A DNA stretch of 64,000 nucleotides from NCBI RefSeq assembly GCF_045528445.1, contig NZ_JBGQQU010000004.1, positions 69,529 through 133,528 on the forward strand. Reading direction: 5' to 3'. The notes under the pieces were generated by a model. That model was not told the DNA's origin and ran no database searches. It saw only the letters and a program-made list of their open reading frames with translations. The translations under genes were made by a program, and so were the position numbers. This document shows positions 35,630-44,352 of this stretch, in pieces. The stretch comes from Desemzia sp045528445 (GTDB lineage Bacteria > Bacillota > Bacilli > Lactobacillales > Carnobacteriaceae). The stretch's first letter is position 1, and each line of letters starts with the position of its first letter.

Positions 35630-35899
35630 ATGGCAAAGAAAAGTAAAATTGCAAAAAGCAAACGACAACAAGCAACAGTTGAAAAATATGCAGAGTTGCG
35701 CAAAGAATTAAAAGCTGCCGGCGACTACGCTGGATTACAAAAATTACCACGTGATGCTTCACCAACACGCTTAAAGAACCGTGATGCAGTAGATGGTCGA
35801 CCAAGAGGCTACATGCGTAAATTCGGCGTATCCAGAATTACTTTTAGAGATTTAGCTCATGATGGTAAAATTCCTGGCGTTAAAAAAGCCAGCTGGTAA
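35630..35899 (+). CDS. rpsN: 30S ribosomal protein S14, zinc-independent form
   Basis: 89 residues, starting MAKKSKIAKSKRQQATVEKY and ending RKFGVSRITFRDLAHDGKIP. It lacks the CxxC...CxxC ribbon of the short S14, and at 89 residues is the long, zinc-free paralogue. Such copies replace the zinc form when zinc is scarce. It stands outside any ribosomal operon. AAAGAGGA precedes the start. Confidence 0.92.
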   Translation: MAKKSKIAKSKRQQATVEKYAELRKELKAAGDYAGLQKLPRDASPTRLKNRDAVDGRPRGYMRKFGVSRITFRDLAHDGKIPGVKKASW

Positions 35900-35913
35900 A
35901 AAAAACTCTATTA

Positions 35914-35958
35914 AAATACTCCTCCTTTAGATTTTTTCTTAAAGGGGGAGTATTTTTG
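35914..35958 (+). terminator. Terminator of rpsN
   Basis: AAAATACTCC pairs with GGAGTATTTT, followed by more T. Confidence 0.8.
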
Positions 35959-36004
35959 TTTTCCTTACGAAGAGATTTGAACAAAAAATAATTAACTATC
36001 TTAC

Positions 36005-36054
36005 TTTACAAATTATACCGCCAGGGGTATAATTTGTAATACGGGCGGGGGTAT
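36005..36054 (+). promoter_or_regulatory. CstR-type promoter/operator of the sulfur operon
   Basis: Promoter TTTACA (36005-36010), 17-bp spacer, TATAAT (36028-36033). A perfect 12-bp inverted repeat ACAAATTATACC / GGTATAATTTGT (36008-36019, 36026-36037) covers spacer and -10. A second site with ATAC, a G-rich centre and GTAT lies at 36039-36054. The TATACC...GGTATA core resembles CsoR/CstR-family operators. The last gene of the operon encodes such a repressor. Confidence 0.75.
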
Positions 36055-36058
36055 AAAA

Positions 36059-36298
36059 ATGAAAAAACTTCTTATAAAAAGCATAAAAGGATATCAAAAG
36101 GGGATTTCACCTTTATTTGCACCAAGCTGCCGTTACTATCCAACTTGTTCTCATTATGCTGTTGAAGCGATAGAAAAACATGGAGCAGCTAAAGGAACTT
36201 TGATGGGAGCATCGCGTATTTTGCGGTGCCATCCTTTTGTAAAAGGCGGGCATGATCCTGTTCCAAATCATTTTTCATTAAAAAGAAACCATCACTAA
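36059..36298 (+). CDS. yidD: Membrane protein insertion efficiency factor YidD
   Basis: 79 residues. Signature GYQKGISPLFAPSCRYYPTC, SHYAVEAIEKHG, and ILRCHPFVKGGHDPVP with three conserved cysteines. YidD aids YidC-dependent insertion at the membrane. Usually beside rnpA-yidC, but here it is the first gene behind a CstR-type operator, 26 bp before trxA, so it appears to belong to a sulfur-stress operon. Confidence 0.9.
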   Translation: MKKLLIKSIKGYQKGISPLFAPSCRYYPTCSHYAVEAIEKHGAAKGTLMGASRILRCHPFVKGGHDPVPNHFSLKRNHH

Positions 36299-36324
36299 AA
36301 CACACATAGAGAGGAAAGAATGAT

Positions 36325-36645
36325 ATGACTGTAAAAGTAACCGATACAAGTTTGGCATCAGAAGTGAAGAAAGGCATTACGTTAGTTGATTTTTGGGCTC
36401 CTTGGTGTGGACCGTGTAAAATGCTGGGACCAGTTTTAGAAGAACTGGAAGAAGAATTTACACCAAACATCAAAATTGCTAAATTGAATATTGATGAAAA
36501 CAATGAAGTGGCCAGCCAATTGGGAATCATGAGTATTCCTACAATGGTGTTATATCAAGATGGCCAGCCGATTGAAAAAATCGTCGGCTATCAACCAAAA
36601 GAAGTGTTAAAAGAATATTTGTCAGAAAAAATAGCAGCCAATTAA
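36325..36645 (+). CDS. Thioredoxin
   Basis: 106 residues. Redox site WCGPCK (about residues 29-34) in FWAPWCGPCKMLGP, cis-proline in IPTMVLYQDG. A cytosolic disulfide reductant. In this operon it would reduce persulfides made by rhodaneses and the CoA disulfide reductase. Start has AGAGAGGAAAG upstream. Probably not the sole housekeeping thioredoxin. Confidence 0.92.
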   Translation: MTVKVTDTSLASEVKKGITLVDFWAPWCGPCKMLGPVLEELEEEFTPNIKIAKLNIDENNEVASQLGIMSIPTMVLYQDGQPIEKIVGYQPKEVLKEYLSEKIAAN

Positions 36646-36661
36646 TCAAAGGAGGAGAACT

Positions 36662-36967
36662 ATGTTTTTCAAAAGAACACCTACCATTTCGACTAACGAA
36701 TTAGAACATCAATTATCTGAGAAACCACAGATTATTGATGTACGTGAACCAAGTGAGTTTCGGGCTGGACATATCCCGGGAGCGAAAAACGTCCCATTAG
36801 GAAAAGTAGATCGCTATACTCCAAAAGGAAAAACATATGTCATCTGTCAATCAGGTATGCGCAGTAAAAGAGCTGCAAAAGTATTATTGAAACAAGGGCA
36901 TGATGTAGTCAATGTTCGCGGAGGAATGATGTCGTGGACTGGAGCTAAAAGAGGAGGCAAAAGCTAG
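36662..36967 (+). CDS. Rhodanese-domain protein
   Basis: 101 residues, single rhodanese domain. IIDVREPSEFRAGHIPGAKN, and the active loop VICQSGMRSKRA with the catalytic Cys at about residue 62. It transfers sulfane sulfur through a Cys-persulfide. Its stop overlaps the GTG start of the next gene by one base (TAGTG). Confidence 0.88.
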   Translation: MFFKRTPTISTNELEHQLSEKPQIIDVREPSEFRAGHIPGAKNVPLGKVDRYTPKGKTYVICQSGMRSKRAAKVLLKQGHDVVNVRGGMMSWTGAKRGGKS

Positions 36968-38619
36968 TGAGAGTCGTGATTATTGGAGGAGTAGCAGGAG
37001 GAATGTCTGCAGCTACTCGGTTAAGACGCTTGAATGAAACGGCAGAAATCATTGTGTTGGAAAAAGGACCTTATGTATCCTTTGCTAACTGTGGGTTGCC
37101 ATATTACGTTGCTGGTGAAATCGAAAACCGAAGCGACTTGCTGGTCCAAACGCCAGAAGCTCTGCAGGCGCGTTTTGAACTGGATGTCCGTCCTAACAGC
37201 GAAGCAATCGCAATAGATTCAGAACAAAAAGAGGTCACTGTTCAATCAGGAGAAGCTGAATATGCATTATCCTATGATAAATTGATTCTTTCTCCTGGAG
37301 CTAAACCGTTTGTACCACCAGCTGAAGGACTAGAAGAAGCCCAAAATATCTTCACATTGCGTTCAGTACCGGATGTGGACGCTATTACTGAATTTATAGA
37401 TGCTCATCAACCTAAAAAAGCGGTAGTGATTGGAGCTGGATTTATCGGTTTGGAAATGGCTGAAAGTTTGGCACACCGGGGATTAGAAGTCATCATTGTT
37501 GAAAAGGCTCCACAAGTATTGCCGCCATTTGATGAAGAAATGGCAGCTTATATTACTAAAGAATTAGAAGCGAATGGCATCAAGCTGTATACAGGACTGG
37601 CAGCTGAATCATTTGAAGAAGCTGGTAAAGTAATTGTGCTGGAAAACGGAGAGCGATTAGAAAGTGATCTTACGCTCATGTCTGTAGGTGTCAAACCAGA
37701 AACGACACTTGCTGTAGCAGCTGGTATTGAAACTGGAGTACGTGGCGGGATAGTTGTCAATGAACACTATGAAACGAATTTAAAAGACATTTACGCTGTT
37801 GGAGATGCTATTGTGGTCAGACAACAAATCAATGGCGAAGATACGATGATTGCGCTAGCTTCTCCGGCAAATCGCCAAGGTAGACAAGTGGCGGATGTGA
37901 TCAGCGACTTGGAACGGAAAAATAAAGGCAGTATTGGAACAGCCATCGTTCGAGTGTTTCATTTGGCAGCAGCTTCAACAGGTCTGAATGAAAGACAATT
38001 GCAAATGAACGATGAAACCTATGAAGTAGTGCATATCCAAGGAAAAAGCCATGCCGGTTATTACCCAAATGCGGGAACAATTGTATTGAAATTGTTGTTT
38101 CACCCTACTACCGGAAAGATTTTTGGCGCCCAAGCTGTTGGAGAAGACGGGGTAGACAAACGGATTGATATCTTGGCAACGGCTATCAAAGCAGGAATGA
38201 CTGTCGAAGATTTGCCGGAATTAGAATTTACGTATGCACCTCCTTTTGGTTCAGCAAAAGATCCCGTGAACATGGCGGGATACGCTGCATTGAACCTGAT
38301 GGAAGGGTTAAGCGATTCTGTACAATGGCATGAATTAGAAGACAAACAACAAGAAGGGTATTTGTTGTTGGATGTTCGAAATGAAAGTGAGCTTGAAAAG
38401 AATGGCCGCTTAAAAGGATCGGTTAATATTCCTTTAGATAGTTTAAGAGAACGACTGTCAGAAGTTCCTAAAAACCAGCCGATTATTGTGAGTTGTCACA
38501 GCGGGTTGCGCAGTTATCTTGCGGAGCGCATATTAAAGCAAAACGGCTATAAAGTGAAAAATTTAGATGGAGCGTTCGCGCTTTACTCTACAGTTAGACC
38601 AGAAAAGGTGGTAAACTAA
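36967..38619 (+). CDS. cdr: CoA-disulfide reductase with C-terminal rhodanese domain
   Basis: 550 residues. FAD-binding GGVAGGMSAATRLRRL at the N-terminus, active Cys in SFANCGLPYYVAG (about residue 42), second nucleotide motif VVIGAGFIGLEMAESLAHRG, dimer domain with TYAPPFGSAKDPVNMAGY, and a rhodanese domain from about residue 455 (LLLDVRNESELEK, VSCHSGLRSYLAERIL). This CoADR-RHD fusion reduces CoA disulfides/persulfides with NAD(P)H. GTG start, coupled to genes on both sides. Confidence 0.92.
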   Translation: MRVVIIGGVAGGMSAATRLRRLNETAEIIVLEKGPYVSFANCGLPYYVAGEIENRSDLLVQTPEALQARFELDVRPNSEAIAIDSEQKEVTVQSGEAEYALSYDKLILSPGAKPFVPPAEGLEEAQNIFTLRSVPDVDAITEFIDAHQPKKAVVIGAGFIGLEMAESLAHRGLEVIIVEKAPQVLPPFDEEMAAYITKELEANGIKLYTGLAAESFEEAGKVIVLENGERLESDLTLMSVGVKPETTLAVAAGIETGVRGGIVVNEHYETNLKDIYAVGDAIVVRQQINGEDTMIALASPANRQGRQVADVISDLERKNKGSIGTAIVRVFHLAAASTGLNERQLQMNDETYEVVHIQGKSHAGYYPNAGTIVLKLLFHPTTGKIFGAQAVGEDGVDKRIDILATAIKAGMTVEDLPELEFTYAPPFGSAKDPVNMAGYAALNLMEGLSDSVQWHELEDKQQEGYLLLDVRNESELEKNGRLKGSVNIPLDSLRERLSEVPKNQPIIVSCHSGLRSYLAERILKQNGYKVKNLDGAFALYSTVRPEKVVN

Positions 38620-38915
38620 TGTATAATTCAATATCAATGCCGGAATTTGAACAAAAATGGAAAAAAGAGAACCTTCCTGTAGTAGATGTGAGAGAAATGG
38701 ACGAATGGGAAAATGGACATTTAGATGGAGCTGTCCATGTTCCTTTAAGCAATCTATCAACTGCAAAAGAAACATTAGATAGAAATCAAGAGTATTATGT
38801 AATGTGTCACTCAGGAGCGCGTTCTTCCATGGCTTGCCAACAATTAGCTAAAGAAGGCTACAAAGTTACAAACGTAATGGGAGGAATTTCTGCTTGGAGA
38901 GGAGAAAGAGTGTAA
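38619..38915 (+). CDS. Rhodanese-domain protein
   Basis: 98 residues. VVDVREMDEWENGHLDGAVH and active loop VMCHSGARSSMACQQL with catalytic Cys near residue 66. Overlaps both neighbours by one base (TAATG). Second single-domain sulfurtransferase of the operon. Confidence 0.88.
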   Translation: MYNSISMPEFEQKWKKENLPVVDVREMDEWENGHLDGAVHVPLSNLSTAKETLDRNQEYYVMCHSGARSSMACQQLAKEGYKVTNVMGGISAWRGERV

Positions 38916-39175
38916 TGGAATACGATGCAAAAATTGTCAATCGTTTAAAACGCTCCGATGGTCAATTGCATGGAGTGTTAAAAATGATTGAAGAAGAAAA
39001 GGATTGTGCAGATATCGTGACCCAATTGTCTGCTGTCCGTTCGAGTATTGACCGCGCCATCAGTCTGATCGTAGCAGAAAACTTAGTAGAATGTGTTCAA
39101 GTGAATATCAAAGATGGCCATACAGGTGAAGAAAGTATCCAACAAGCGATTCAGTTATTGATGAAGAGCAGATAA
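38915..39175 (+). CDS. cstR: CsoR/CstR-family persulfide-sensing repressor
   Basis: 86 residues, all-helical CsoR fold: VNRLKRSDGQLHGVLKMIEEEKDCADIVTQL. Two cysteines, one in KDCADIV (about residue 30) and one in LVECVQV (about 59). The histidine that completes the copper site of CsoR is absent before the second Cys, so it is CstR-like: persulfide forms between the two cysteines and releases DNA. It would control the whole operon through the site at 36005-36054. Confidence 0.87.
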   Translation: MEYDAKIVNRLKRSDGQLHGVLKMIEEEKDCADIVTQLSAVRSSIDRAISLIVAENLVECVQVNIKDGHTGEESIQQAIQLLMKSR

Positions 39176-39281
39176 GCCGAAACCACTCATTTATAGGAAT
39201 CTACAAAATCCGGTGCGGCAATAAAGCTTTATTTAAACTAGGTGTTGCTGGTTCTTGATAAGTGGAAAATAAACTAGAATA

Positions 39282-39321
39282 AAGACTTGGCTTCTCATTT
39301 GAGAAGCCGAGTCTTTTTTTT
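39282..39321 (+). terminator. Terminator of the sulfur operon
   Basis: AAGACTTGGCTTCTCA pairs with TGAGAAGCCGAGTCTT, followed by eight T. Confidence 0.88.
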
Positions 39322-39360
39322 GAATAAAAATATTGGATAAAATACGGCATCATTATTTTT

Positions 39361-39378
39361 TTGTTGCAAATACAACAA
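39361..39378. promoter_or_regulatory. Palindrome upstream of the marR gene
   Basis: TTGTTG and CAACAA six bases apart, just before a likely promoter. Likely MarR autoregulatory site, inferred from position. Confidence 0.5.
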
Positions 39379-39427
39379 AACAAGGTTAAGATAAAAACAG
39401 AAGACGAAAAATTTAGGAGATAGAAAT

Positions 39428-39880
39428 ATGACGGAAATTTTAAGGGATATCGGAGTGATCGCCAGAGCATTGGATTCAATTGCGAATATTGAGTTTAAAG
39501 AATACGATTTGACGCGTGGTCAATATTTGTATCTAGTGCGAATTGTTGAAAATCCAGGTATCATTCAAGAAAAAATGGCTGAAATGATCAAAGTAGACCG
39601 AACAACAGCAGCAAGAGCCGTTAAAAAACTAGAAGACAATGGGTTCATCGAAAAAATGCCAGACCTTGAGAACAAAAAAATCAAAAAGCTCTACCCCACT
39701 AAAAAAGGGAAAGAAACTGCGACTATAATTCTTAAAGAAAACAGCTACTCAAACAAGGTTGCTTTAAAGGGATTCTCAAAAGAAGAATCTGAAACTATCT
39801 CGTTTCTTTTGGAAAGAGTTCGAAAGAATGTAGAAACCGATTGGGACTCTGTGAAAAAGGGACATAAGAGACAGTATTAA
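39428..39880 (+). CDS. MarR-family transcriptional regulator
   Basis: 150 residues. Winged helix: YDLTRGQYLYLVRIVENPG, QEKMAEMIKVDRTTAARAVK, KLEDNGFIEKMPDLENKKIK. Start has TTAGGAGAT upstream. It lies 27 bp before an acetyltransferase and a B3/4 protein, with which it probably forms an operon. A role over the nearby mhqO/mhqD pair is possible, since those are MarR (MhqR) targets in Bacillus, but there is no direct evidence. Confidence 0.87.
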   Translation: MTEILRDIGVIARALDSIANIEFKEYDLTRGQYLYLVRIVENPGIIQEKMAEMIKVDRTTAARAVKKLEDNGFIEKMPDLENKKIKKLYPTKKGKETATIILKENSYSNKVALKGFSKEESETISFLLERVRKNVETDWDSVKKGHKRQY

Positions 39881-39906
39881 AATAGAGATATGAAAGGACA
39901 CGAGAG

Positions 39907-40437
39907 ATGACTGATGAAATCAAGCGATGTACACTAGAGGATTTAGCAGAGTTACAAAAGATTAGTATCGAAACGTTTAGCGATACCTTTCTGGATCAGA
40001 ACGAAGCTCAAAATCTGCAGGATTATTTAAACAAAGCTTACAATAGCGATCAATTAAAAAGAGAATTAGAAAATCCACGTTCAGAGTTCTACTTCTTATA
40101 CGATGGAACAGAACTTGCGGGTTACTTAAAAATCAACACAGGCCAAGCGCAAACTGAAACCATACAAGAAAATGCTTTAGAAGTCGAACGAATTTACATT
40201 AAATCCAACTTTAAGAGAAAAGGATTAGGTAAAAAACTGATTTATAAAGCTCTCGAACTAGCAGAAGAATATCAAAAGACAACTATCTGGCTGGGAGTAT
40301 GGGAGGAAAATCTTGGAGCGATAGCGTTTTATCAAAACCTTGGATTTGTTCAAACGGGTGCGCACTCATTTTTCATGGGGAACGATGAGCAAGTAGACTA
40401 TATTATGACCAAAAGGATCTATAGAGTGGAGGGATAA
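39907..40437 (+). CDS. GNAT-family N-acetyltransferase
   Basis: 176 residues. Acetyl-CoA site ALEVERIYIKSNFKRKGLGK with the RKGLGK loop, followed by IWLGVWEENLGAIAFYQNLG and a closing FFMGNDEQVDYIMTKRI. Typical for YkkB/spermidine-type GNATs, which modify small amines or peptides. Substrate unknown. GAAAGGACACGAG precedes the start; the next gene follows 2 bp after its stop. Confidence 0.85.
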   Translation: MTDEIKRCTLEDLAELQKISIETFSDTFLDQNEAQNLQDYLNKAYNSDQLKRELENPRSEFYFLYDGTELAGYLKINTGQAQTETIQENALEVERIYIKSNFKRKGLGKKLIYKALELAEEYQKTTIWLGVWEENLGAIAFYQNLGFVQTGAHSFFMGNDEQVDYIMTKRIYRVEG

Positions 40438-40439
40438 CG

Positions 40440-41153
40440 ATGAAAAAAATAACAGTAGAATCTGATTTTTGGGCATTGTTTCCAGATGCTCAAATCAAGG
40501 TGTTGACGGTAAAAAATGTCCATAATCAGAACAGTGAAGAAAGTCGAGCTTATTTTACTGAGCTGCTAAAAAATGGTAAAAAAGAAGCTCAGAAATACCT
40601 GACTGAAGAGACGTTTAGCCTCAATCCAGTAGTAGCTGAATGGCGAAAAGCATTTAGTCAGTTTAAAACGAAAAAAGGAGCTCGTTCTTCGATCGAAGCT
40701 TTGTTAAAAAGGGTAAGCCAAGATAGAGATTTTACTCCGATTAATCCATTAGTGGATAGTTACAATAGTATCTCGCTAACTTATGGACTGCCTTGTGGTG
40801 GAGAAGATGTGCATTCTATCCAAGGCAACCTGCATCTTGGAAAAGCCCAAGGCGGAGAAGGGTTCCGACCTTTAGGAGCTGAAGCAGATTCACCCGCATT
40901 GCCCGAAGAAATCATCTATTACGATGATGCAGGGGCTATTTGCCGGTGTTTTAATTGGAGAGAAGCTCAACGGACAATGCTGACAGAACATACAACTGAT
41001 GCGATACTGGTGATGGAGGCTATTAATTCTGTCCAAGTTCAGCGCGCAAATGAAGCTATTGCTGATTTAAAAGATCTGGTGGATACTTATTTTAAAATTG
41101 AAAGCCGCGTTTTAACTTTAACGAGAGAAAATCCTTCAGTTTCGATCTACTGA
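40440..41153 (+). CDS. B3/B4 tRNA-binding-domain protein
   Basis: 237 residues. Resembles the B3/4 domain of phenylalanyl-tRNA synthetase beta: IEALLKRVSQDRDFTPINPLVDSYNSISL, YGLPCGGEDVHSIQG, then the ATP-independent editing-like core and CFNWREAQRTMLTEHTTDA. Stand-alone members are thought to deacylate mischarged tRNA or bind tRNA. Third gene of the MarR-GNAT operon. Confidence 0.85.
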   Translation: MKKITVESDFWALFPDAQIKVLTVKNVHNQNSEESRAYFTELLKNGKKEAQKYLTEETFSLNPVVAEWRKAFSQFKTKKGARSSIEALLKRVSQDRDFTPINPLVDSYNSISLTYGLPCGGEDVHSIQGNLHLGKAQGGEGFRPLGAEADSPALPEEIIYYDDAGAICRCFNWREAQRTMLTEHTTDAILVMEAINSVQVQRANEAIADLKDLVDTYFKIESRVLTLTRENPSVSIY

Positions 41154-41176
41154 ATGATTTCCATTGAACAGATAGA

Positions 41177-41220
41177 CAAAATAAAGAAGCCTTGTTTTAA
41201 ACAAAGCTTCTTTATTTTGC
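41177..41220. terminator. Terminator between convergent genes
   Basis: AAAATAAAGAAGC pairs with GCTTCTTTATTTT, with inner TTGTTT / AAACAA. Confidence 0.88.
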
Positions 41221-41231
41221 CTAAATTGATT

Positions 41232-42197
41232 TTATTTGAACAAATTGTGCTCAATAAATGCTCTCCGCGGCTCTAAAAAGTCGGGAAGGGTTAACGGTAC
41301 ATCGTCAAATTCCGCATCATCATAAGATTCAGGGGCGCTTTTATCCAAAGCGTCTTCTTCAGTAGCTACTTCAATCAAGAGATTATTGGGTTCTCTAAAG
41401 TAAAGTGAATAGAAAAATTCACGATTCTTGATCCCAGAATTGATAAAGTTCTTGTCGGCTACTAATGTTTCGACTGCTTGCAAAGCGTCTTTGTTTTTCA
41501 CGGATAAAGCGACATGATGAGCTCCTCCGATCCCAAGAATTTCCAAAGGATTCTGTTTATCTTCTATCACGTGGATTTCTTGGTTCAAGAAGCTATCTGC
41601 TTTTGATAACACGGTTACTGGTAAATCACCTTGCATCAGGTGCTTCGTGACAGATAGATGAAAGAATTGTTCTAGAATAGTTGTTGTTGCCAAAGAATAA
41701 CGCACTCTCAAATGAATCGAATCGATTCCGACGATGGCATTTTCAAGGGAGATATCAGCTGTCTCTCTACCAAAATAATCACTCGGAGAACCAGACCCTT
41801 TTAGAGGTACCAGACCTAATTGCACGCCATCATAATCTTCAAAACGCAGGATCTTAGAGTCGTTGTAATCTTCAATTTCGCAATTGAATAAACCATAGTC
41901 ATTCAAGCGCTTTTCCCAAAAGTAAAGAGCCTCAACAGAAGGAACTGCAAAAACAGTTCGTTCGATTGAATTAGTGCCGAATGCTTTATCCGCACCGCTG
42001 GTCATTTGGAAAATCGTGAATTCGGTACCTGGTCTGCCTGTAGTATCCGCAAAAAATAAATGGTACATTTCTATATCATCTTGGTTTACTGTTTTTAATA
42101 GCAAATCTAATCCAAGTAGTTTATGATAAAATTGGAAGGATTTCTCAATGTCTCTGTTTATAACCGAAACATGATGGATAGTAGAATGATTCATCAT
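41232..42197 (-). CDS. mhqO: VOC ring-cleaving dioxygenase-like protein (MhqO family)
   Basis: 321 residues, two VOC modules. IHHVSVINRDIEKSFQFYHKLLGLDL, GTEFTIFQM, VGIDSIHLRVRYS, GIGGAHHVALSVKNKDAL and LYFREPNNLLIEVATE, with the His/Glu metal ligands of extradiol-type enzymes. MhqO proteins open hydroquinone or catechol rings in Bacillus. Divergent to the mhqD-like gene, with only 46 bp between the two starts. Confidence 0.85.
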   Translation of the reverse strand: MMNHSTIHHVSVINRDIEKSFQFYHKLLGLDLLLKTVNQDDIEMYHLFFADTTGRPGTEFTIFQMTSGADKAFGTNSIERTVFAVPSVEALYFWEKRLNDYGLFNCEIEDYNDSKILRFEDYDGVQLGLVPLKGSGSPSDYFGRETADISLENAIVGIDSIHLRVRYSLATTTILEQFFHLSVTKHLMQGDLPVTVLSKADSFLNQEIHVIEDKQNPLEILGIGGAHHVALSVKNKDALQAVETLVADKNFINSGIKNREFFYSLYFREPNNLLIEVATEEDALDKSAPESYDDAEFDDVPLTLPDFLEPRRAFIEHNLFK

Positions 42198-42243
42198 GGT
42201 AATTTAGCACATCCTTTAAATGAATGATTGGAGAGAACTTCTT

Positions 42244-42822
42244 ATGGAATATATTAACATACCCGCTTCAGCAAATGAATTTTTTGTGTTGTTTCATGGA
42301 ACTGGAGGAAATGAATACAGTTTATTAACTGTCACTGGAGATATCGATCCCAATGCTTCTGTCATCAGTTTTCTTGGTGAAGAAGGGGCTGGAGAAACTA
42401 GAAGATTTTTCAAACCTCTAGTCAATAGACAACTGCAACGCGATGATTTCAACAAAAAAGTCGCTGCTTTTTTAACGCTTTGGGATACAGTAAAACCGAC
42501 TGATGCTAAAATTACTTTTATCGGCTATTCAAATGGAGCCAACTTTGTTTTAGGGTTGCTAGAAAAACGTCCGGACATTGCGGAAAACATTGTCTTATTA
42601 CACCCATCGAATTTAGAATACACTTTTGAAAAGGGCTCAAACTGCCGTATTTTTCTAACGGTTGGCGCAAATGATCCCTTGTCTGTACCTGGAGATGTGA
42701 TGAAATTAGCGAAACAGTTGACTGAACAATTTCCGTCAACGGAGCTGAAAATGTTGGATAGTGGGCATGAAGTAACGCCTATTGAAGTCCGTGCTGCAGC
42801 AGAGTATCTGAAAAAAGAATAA
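42244..42822 (+). CDS. mhqD: Carboxylesterase/phospholipase, MhqD-like
   Basis: 192 residues, alpha/beta hydrolase. Oxyanion region FVLFHGTGGNEYSL, nucleophile Ser in FIGYSNGANFVLG, Asp in VGANDPLSVP, His in DSGHEVTPIE. Full length for the YodD/MhqD family. ATG at 42244 chosen for GGAGAG 8 nt upstream over an ATG at 42220 with none. With MhqO it likely detoxifies quinones or diketo products. Confidence 0.85.
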   Translation: MEYINIPASANEFFVLFHGTGGNEYSLLTVTGDIDPNASVISFLGEEGAGETRRFFKPLVNRQLQRDDFNKKVAAFLTLWDTVKPTDAKITFIGYSNGANFVLGLLEKRPDIAENIVLLHPSNLEYTFEKGSNCRIFLTVGANDPLSVPGDVMKLAKQLTEQFPSTELKMLDSGHEVTPIEVRAAAEYLKKE

Positions 42823-42828
42823 ATACAC

Positions 42829-42861
42829 AAAAAACTTCTGCGGTTTAAGAGAAGTTTTTTT
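42829..42861 (+). terminator. Terminator of mhqD
   Basis: AAAAAACTTCT pairs with AGAAGTTTTTT around a short loop. Confidence 0.75.
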
Positions 42862-42996
42862 GTATTTTCAAACCTTTTACCCGGTTTACTCAAACTTCAG
42901 TTCATTTTTGCGAAAAATATACATTGGTTGTATAGAGTAGAGATGTACGGTAGTTCGTTGCAGAGCTGCAAAGAATCTATTTTTGGGAGGGAAATA

Positions 42997-43864
42997 ATGT
43001 CTATACTTAAAAAGTATAAGAAATATTCATCTTCAAAAATTGCAACCATGATGATGCTGGTACCAATGGTCTTATTTGGATGTGAAGCCACTTCATCGGC
43101 AGATTCAGCGGAATCCTCTTCATCTGCTGTGACAGAGTCAACCAATACGAACGGTGAACTGCTGGATAGTAAACCTGAAGTAGCTGAAGTTGAAACCAAT
43201 AATGTACCCAATCGTATCATTACGACACTTAATGGAAATCCTCAAACACAAATAGGCTTTAACATATCATAAGCCTTTGTATTCTAAATCGTATCACTCA
43301 CTGCAAGATGAAGATGTTCAAAAAGTCAGAGAAGAATTTATGCAAATGATTGACGAATTAGATGTGGATTTAGCGTTGCAAGGCCATGACCATGTAGTTT
43401 CCAGAACGAAATCACTGAATTTTGTGCCGACAGAAGAAAACTTCTCCAATGCGACTGTGGATCAAGCGGAAGTTGTATTAAATGAAAGCAATGTTGAATA
43501 TTACAGAAATCTTTCAGGAACAGTATTTGTTTTGCCAAATACAGGCGGAACAAAAGCGTATGACGAGCTTTATGGCAAATCATTGGAGCATATCCATGAA
43601 GTAAGACCGAATTTAGAGTGGATGACTTAAGAAAATCTAGACTACTACAACAATTTATTTGCTTACGGAACTCAACCGCAAAAAGATGTTGTTTTCGCAA
43701 ATTCACATTCCAATAATCGTGATTCTACGATCCAAAACTTTGCCGTATACAATGTAGCTGGAAATGAACTGACGGTAGAAATTTACCAAGTCTATGGTGA
43801 TCTGCAAGAAGATGAAGAACGTGCAGTGGAAAAAGTGCATGAGTTTAGGATTGTGAAAGACTAA
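42997..43864 (+). pseudogene. Secreted metallophosphoesterase (lipoprotein), degraded
   Basis: ATG 42997 (GGGAGGG upstream) opens a lipoprotein head: membrane segment with LFGC lipobox, Ser-rich linker, then NRIITTLNGNPQTQIGFN. There the frame breaks and the rest resumes in another frame as HKPLYSKSYHSLQDED, DVDLALQGHDHVVSRT (GHDH metal motif). The usual several-hundred-residue middle, including the first metal ligands, is missing. A TAA at 43628 interrupts it before ENLDYYNNLF; the frame then runs to 43864. Reads as the ruin of a purple-acid-phosphatase-like cell-surface enzyme, with an internal deletion, a frameshift and a nonsense codon. Confidence 0.85.
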
Positions 43865-44211
43865 ATTGGCAAATTGAAAAAGTTGTCTCAAAATAAATTT
43901 CTGGTGAGGTTTTTTTGCTGTGTTCACATAAGAGATTATTTAGGGATAGAAGCTATCTACAGGTTGATTCCATCATGTGGTGGAATCTGAAGTTGGAGGT
44001 GAATATTTACTATATTGCAGAAATAGATTTTTTTCTGTCTTTTCTGAACAAATCAGCAAATTAATATAGTAAAATTCAGACTGAGTTGATATTATTTTAG
44101 CAGAAAAAGATACGAAAATAGGCTATAATTCTAATAGAGAAAAAAGAGTTGGATAAGCTGAAATCAATCATTATGCAACAACTGTTTTTTTATAAAAGGG
44201 AGAGAAAGAGC
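43865..44211. other. Intergenic with inverted repeat and promoter
   Basis: No credible ORF. TTTACTATATT (44006-44016) and AATATAGTAAA (44063-44073) form 11-bp arms 46 nt apart. A TATAAT at about 44124-44129 is the probable -10 of the small gene that follows. Confidence 0.5.
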
Positions 44212-44352
44212 ATGGAAAAAGAAGAAATTAATTACGATCAAGATGAAATTTTTTATTTTATTGCCGGTTATACAAGTAATGGTATTCCGTATGGGATAAC
44301 TTGGGAACAAGCAGAAGAAGAAGGACTAATAGAACCAGAACAAAATAACTAG
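44212..44352 (+). CDS. Small conserved-type hypothetical protein, 46 aa
   Basis: 46 residues, acidic: EEINYDQDEIFYFIAGYTSN, then GIPYGITWEQAEEEGL. The core GYTSNGIPYGITWEQAE recalls a widespread Firmicute small-protein motif of unknown function. ATG 44212 has AAAGGGAGAG upstream; an upstream TTG at 44149 is less likely. Lies at the left end of the defence island. Confidence 0.65.
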   Translation: MEKEEINYDQDEIFYFIAGYTSNGIPYGITWEQAEEEGLIEPEQNN

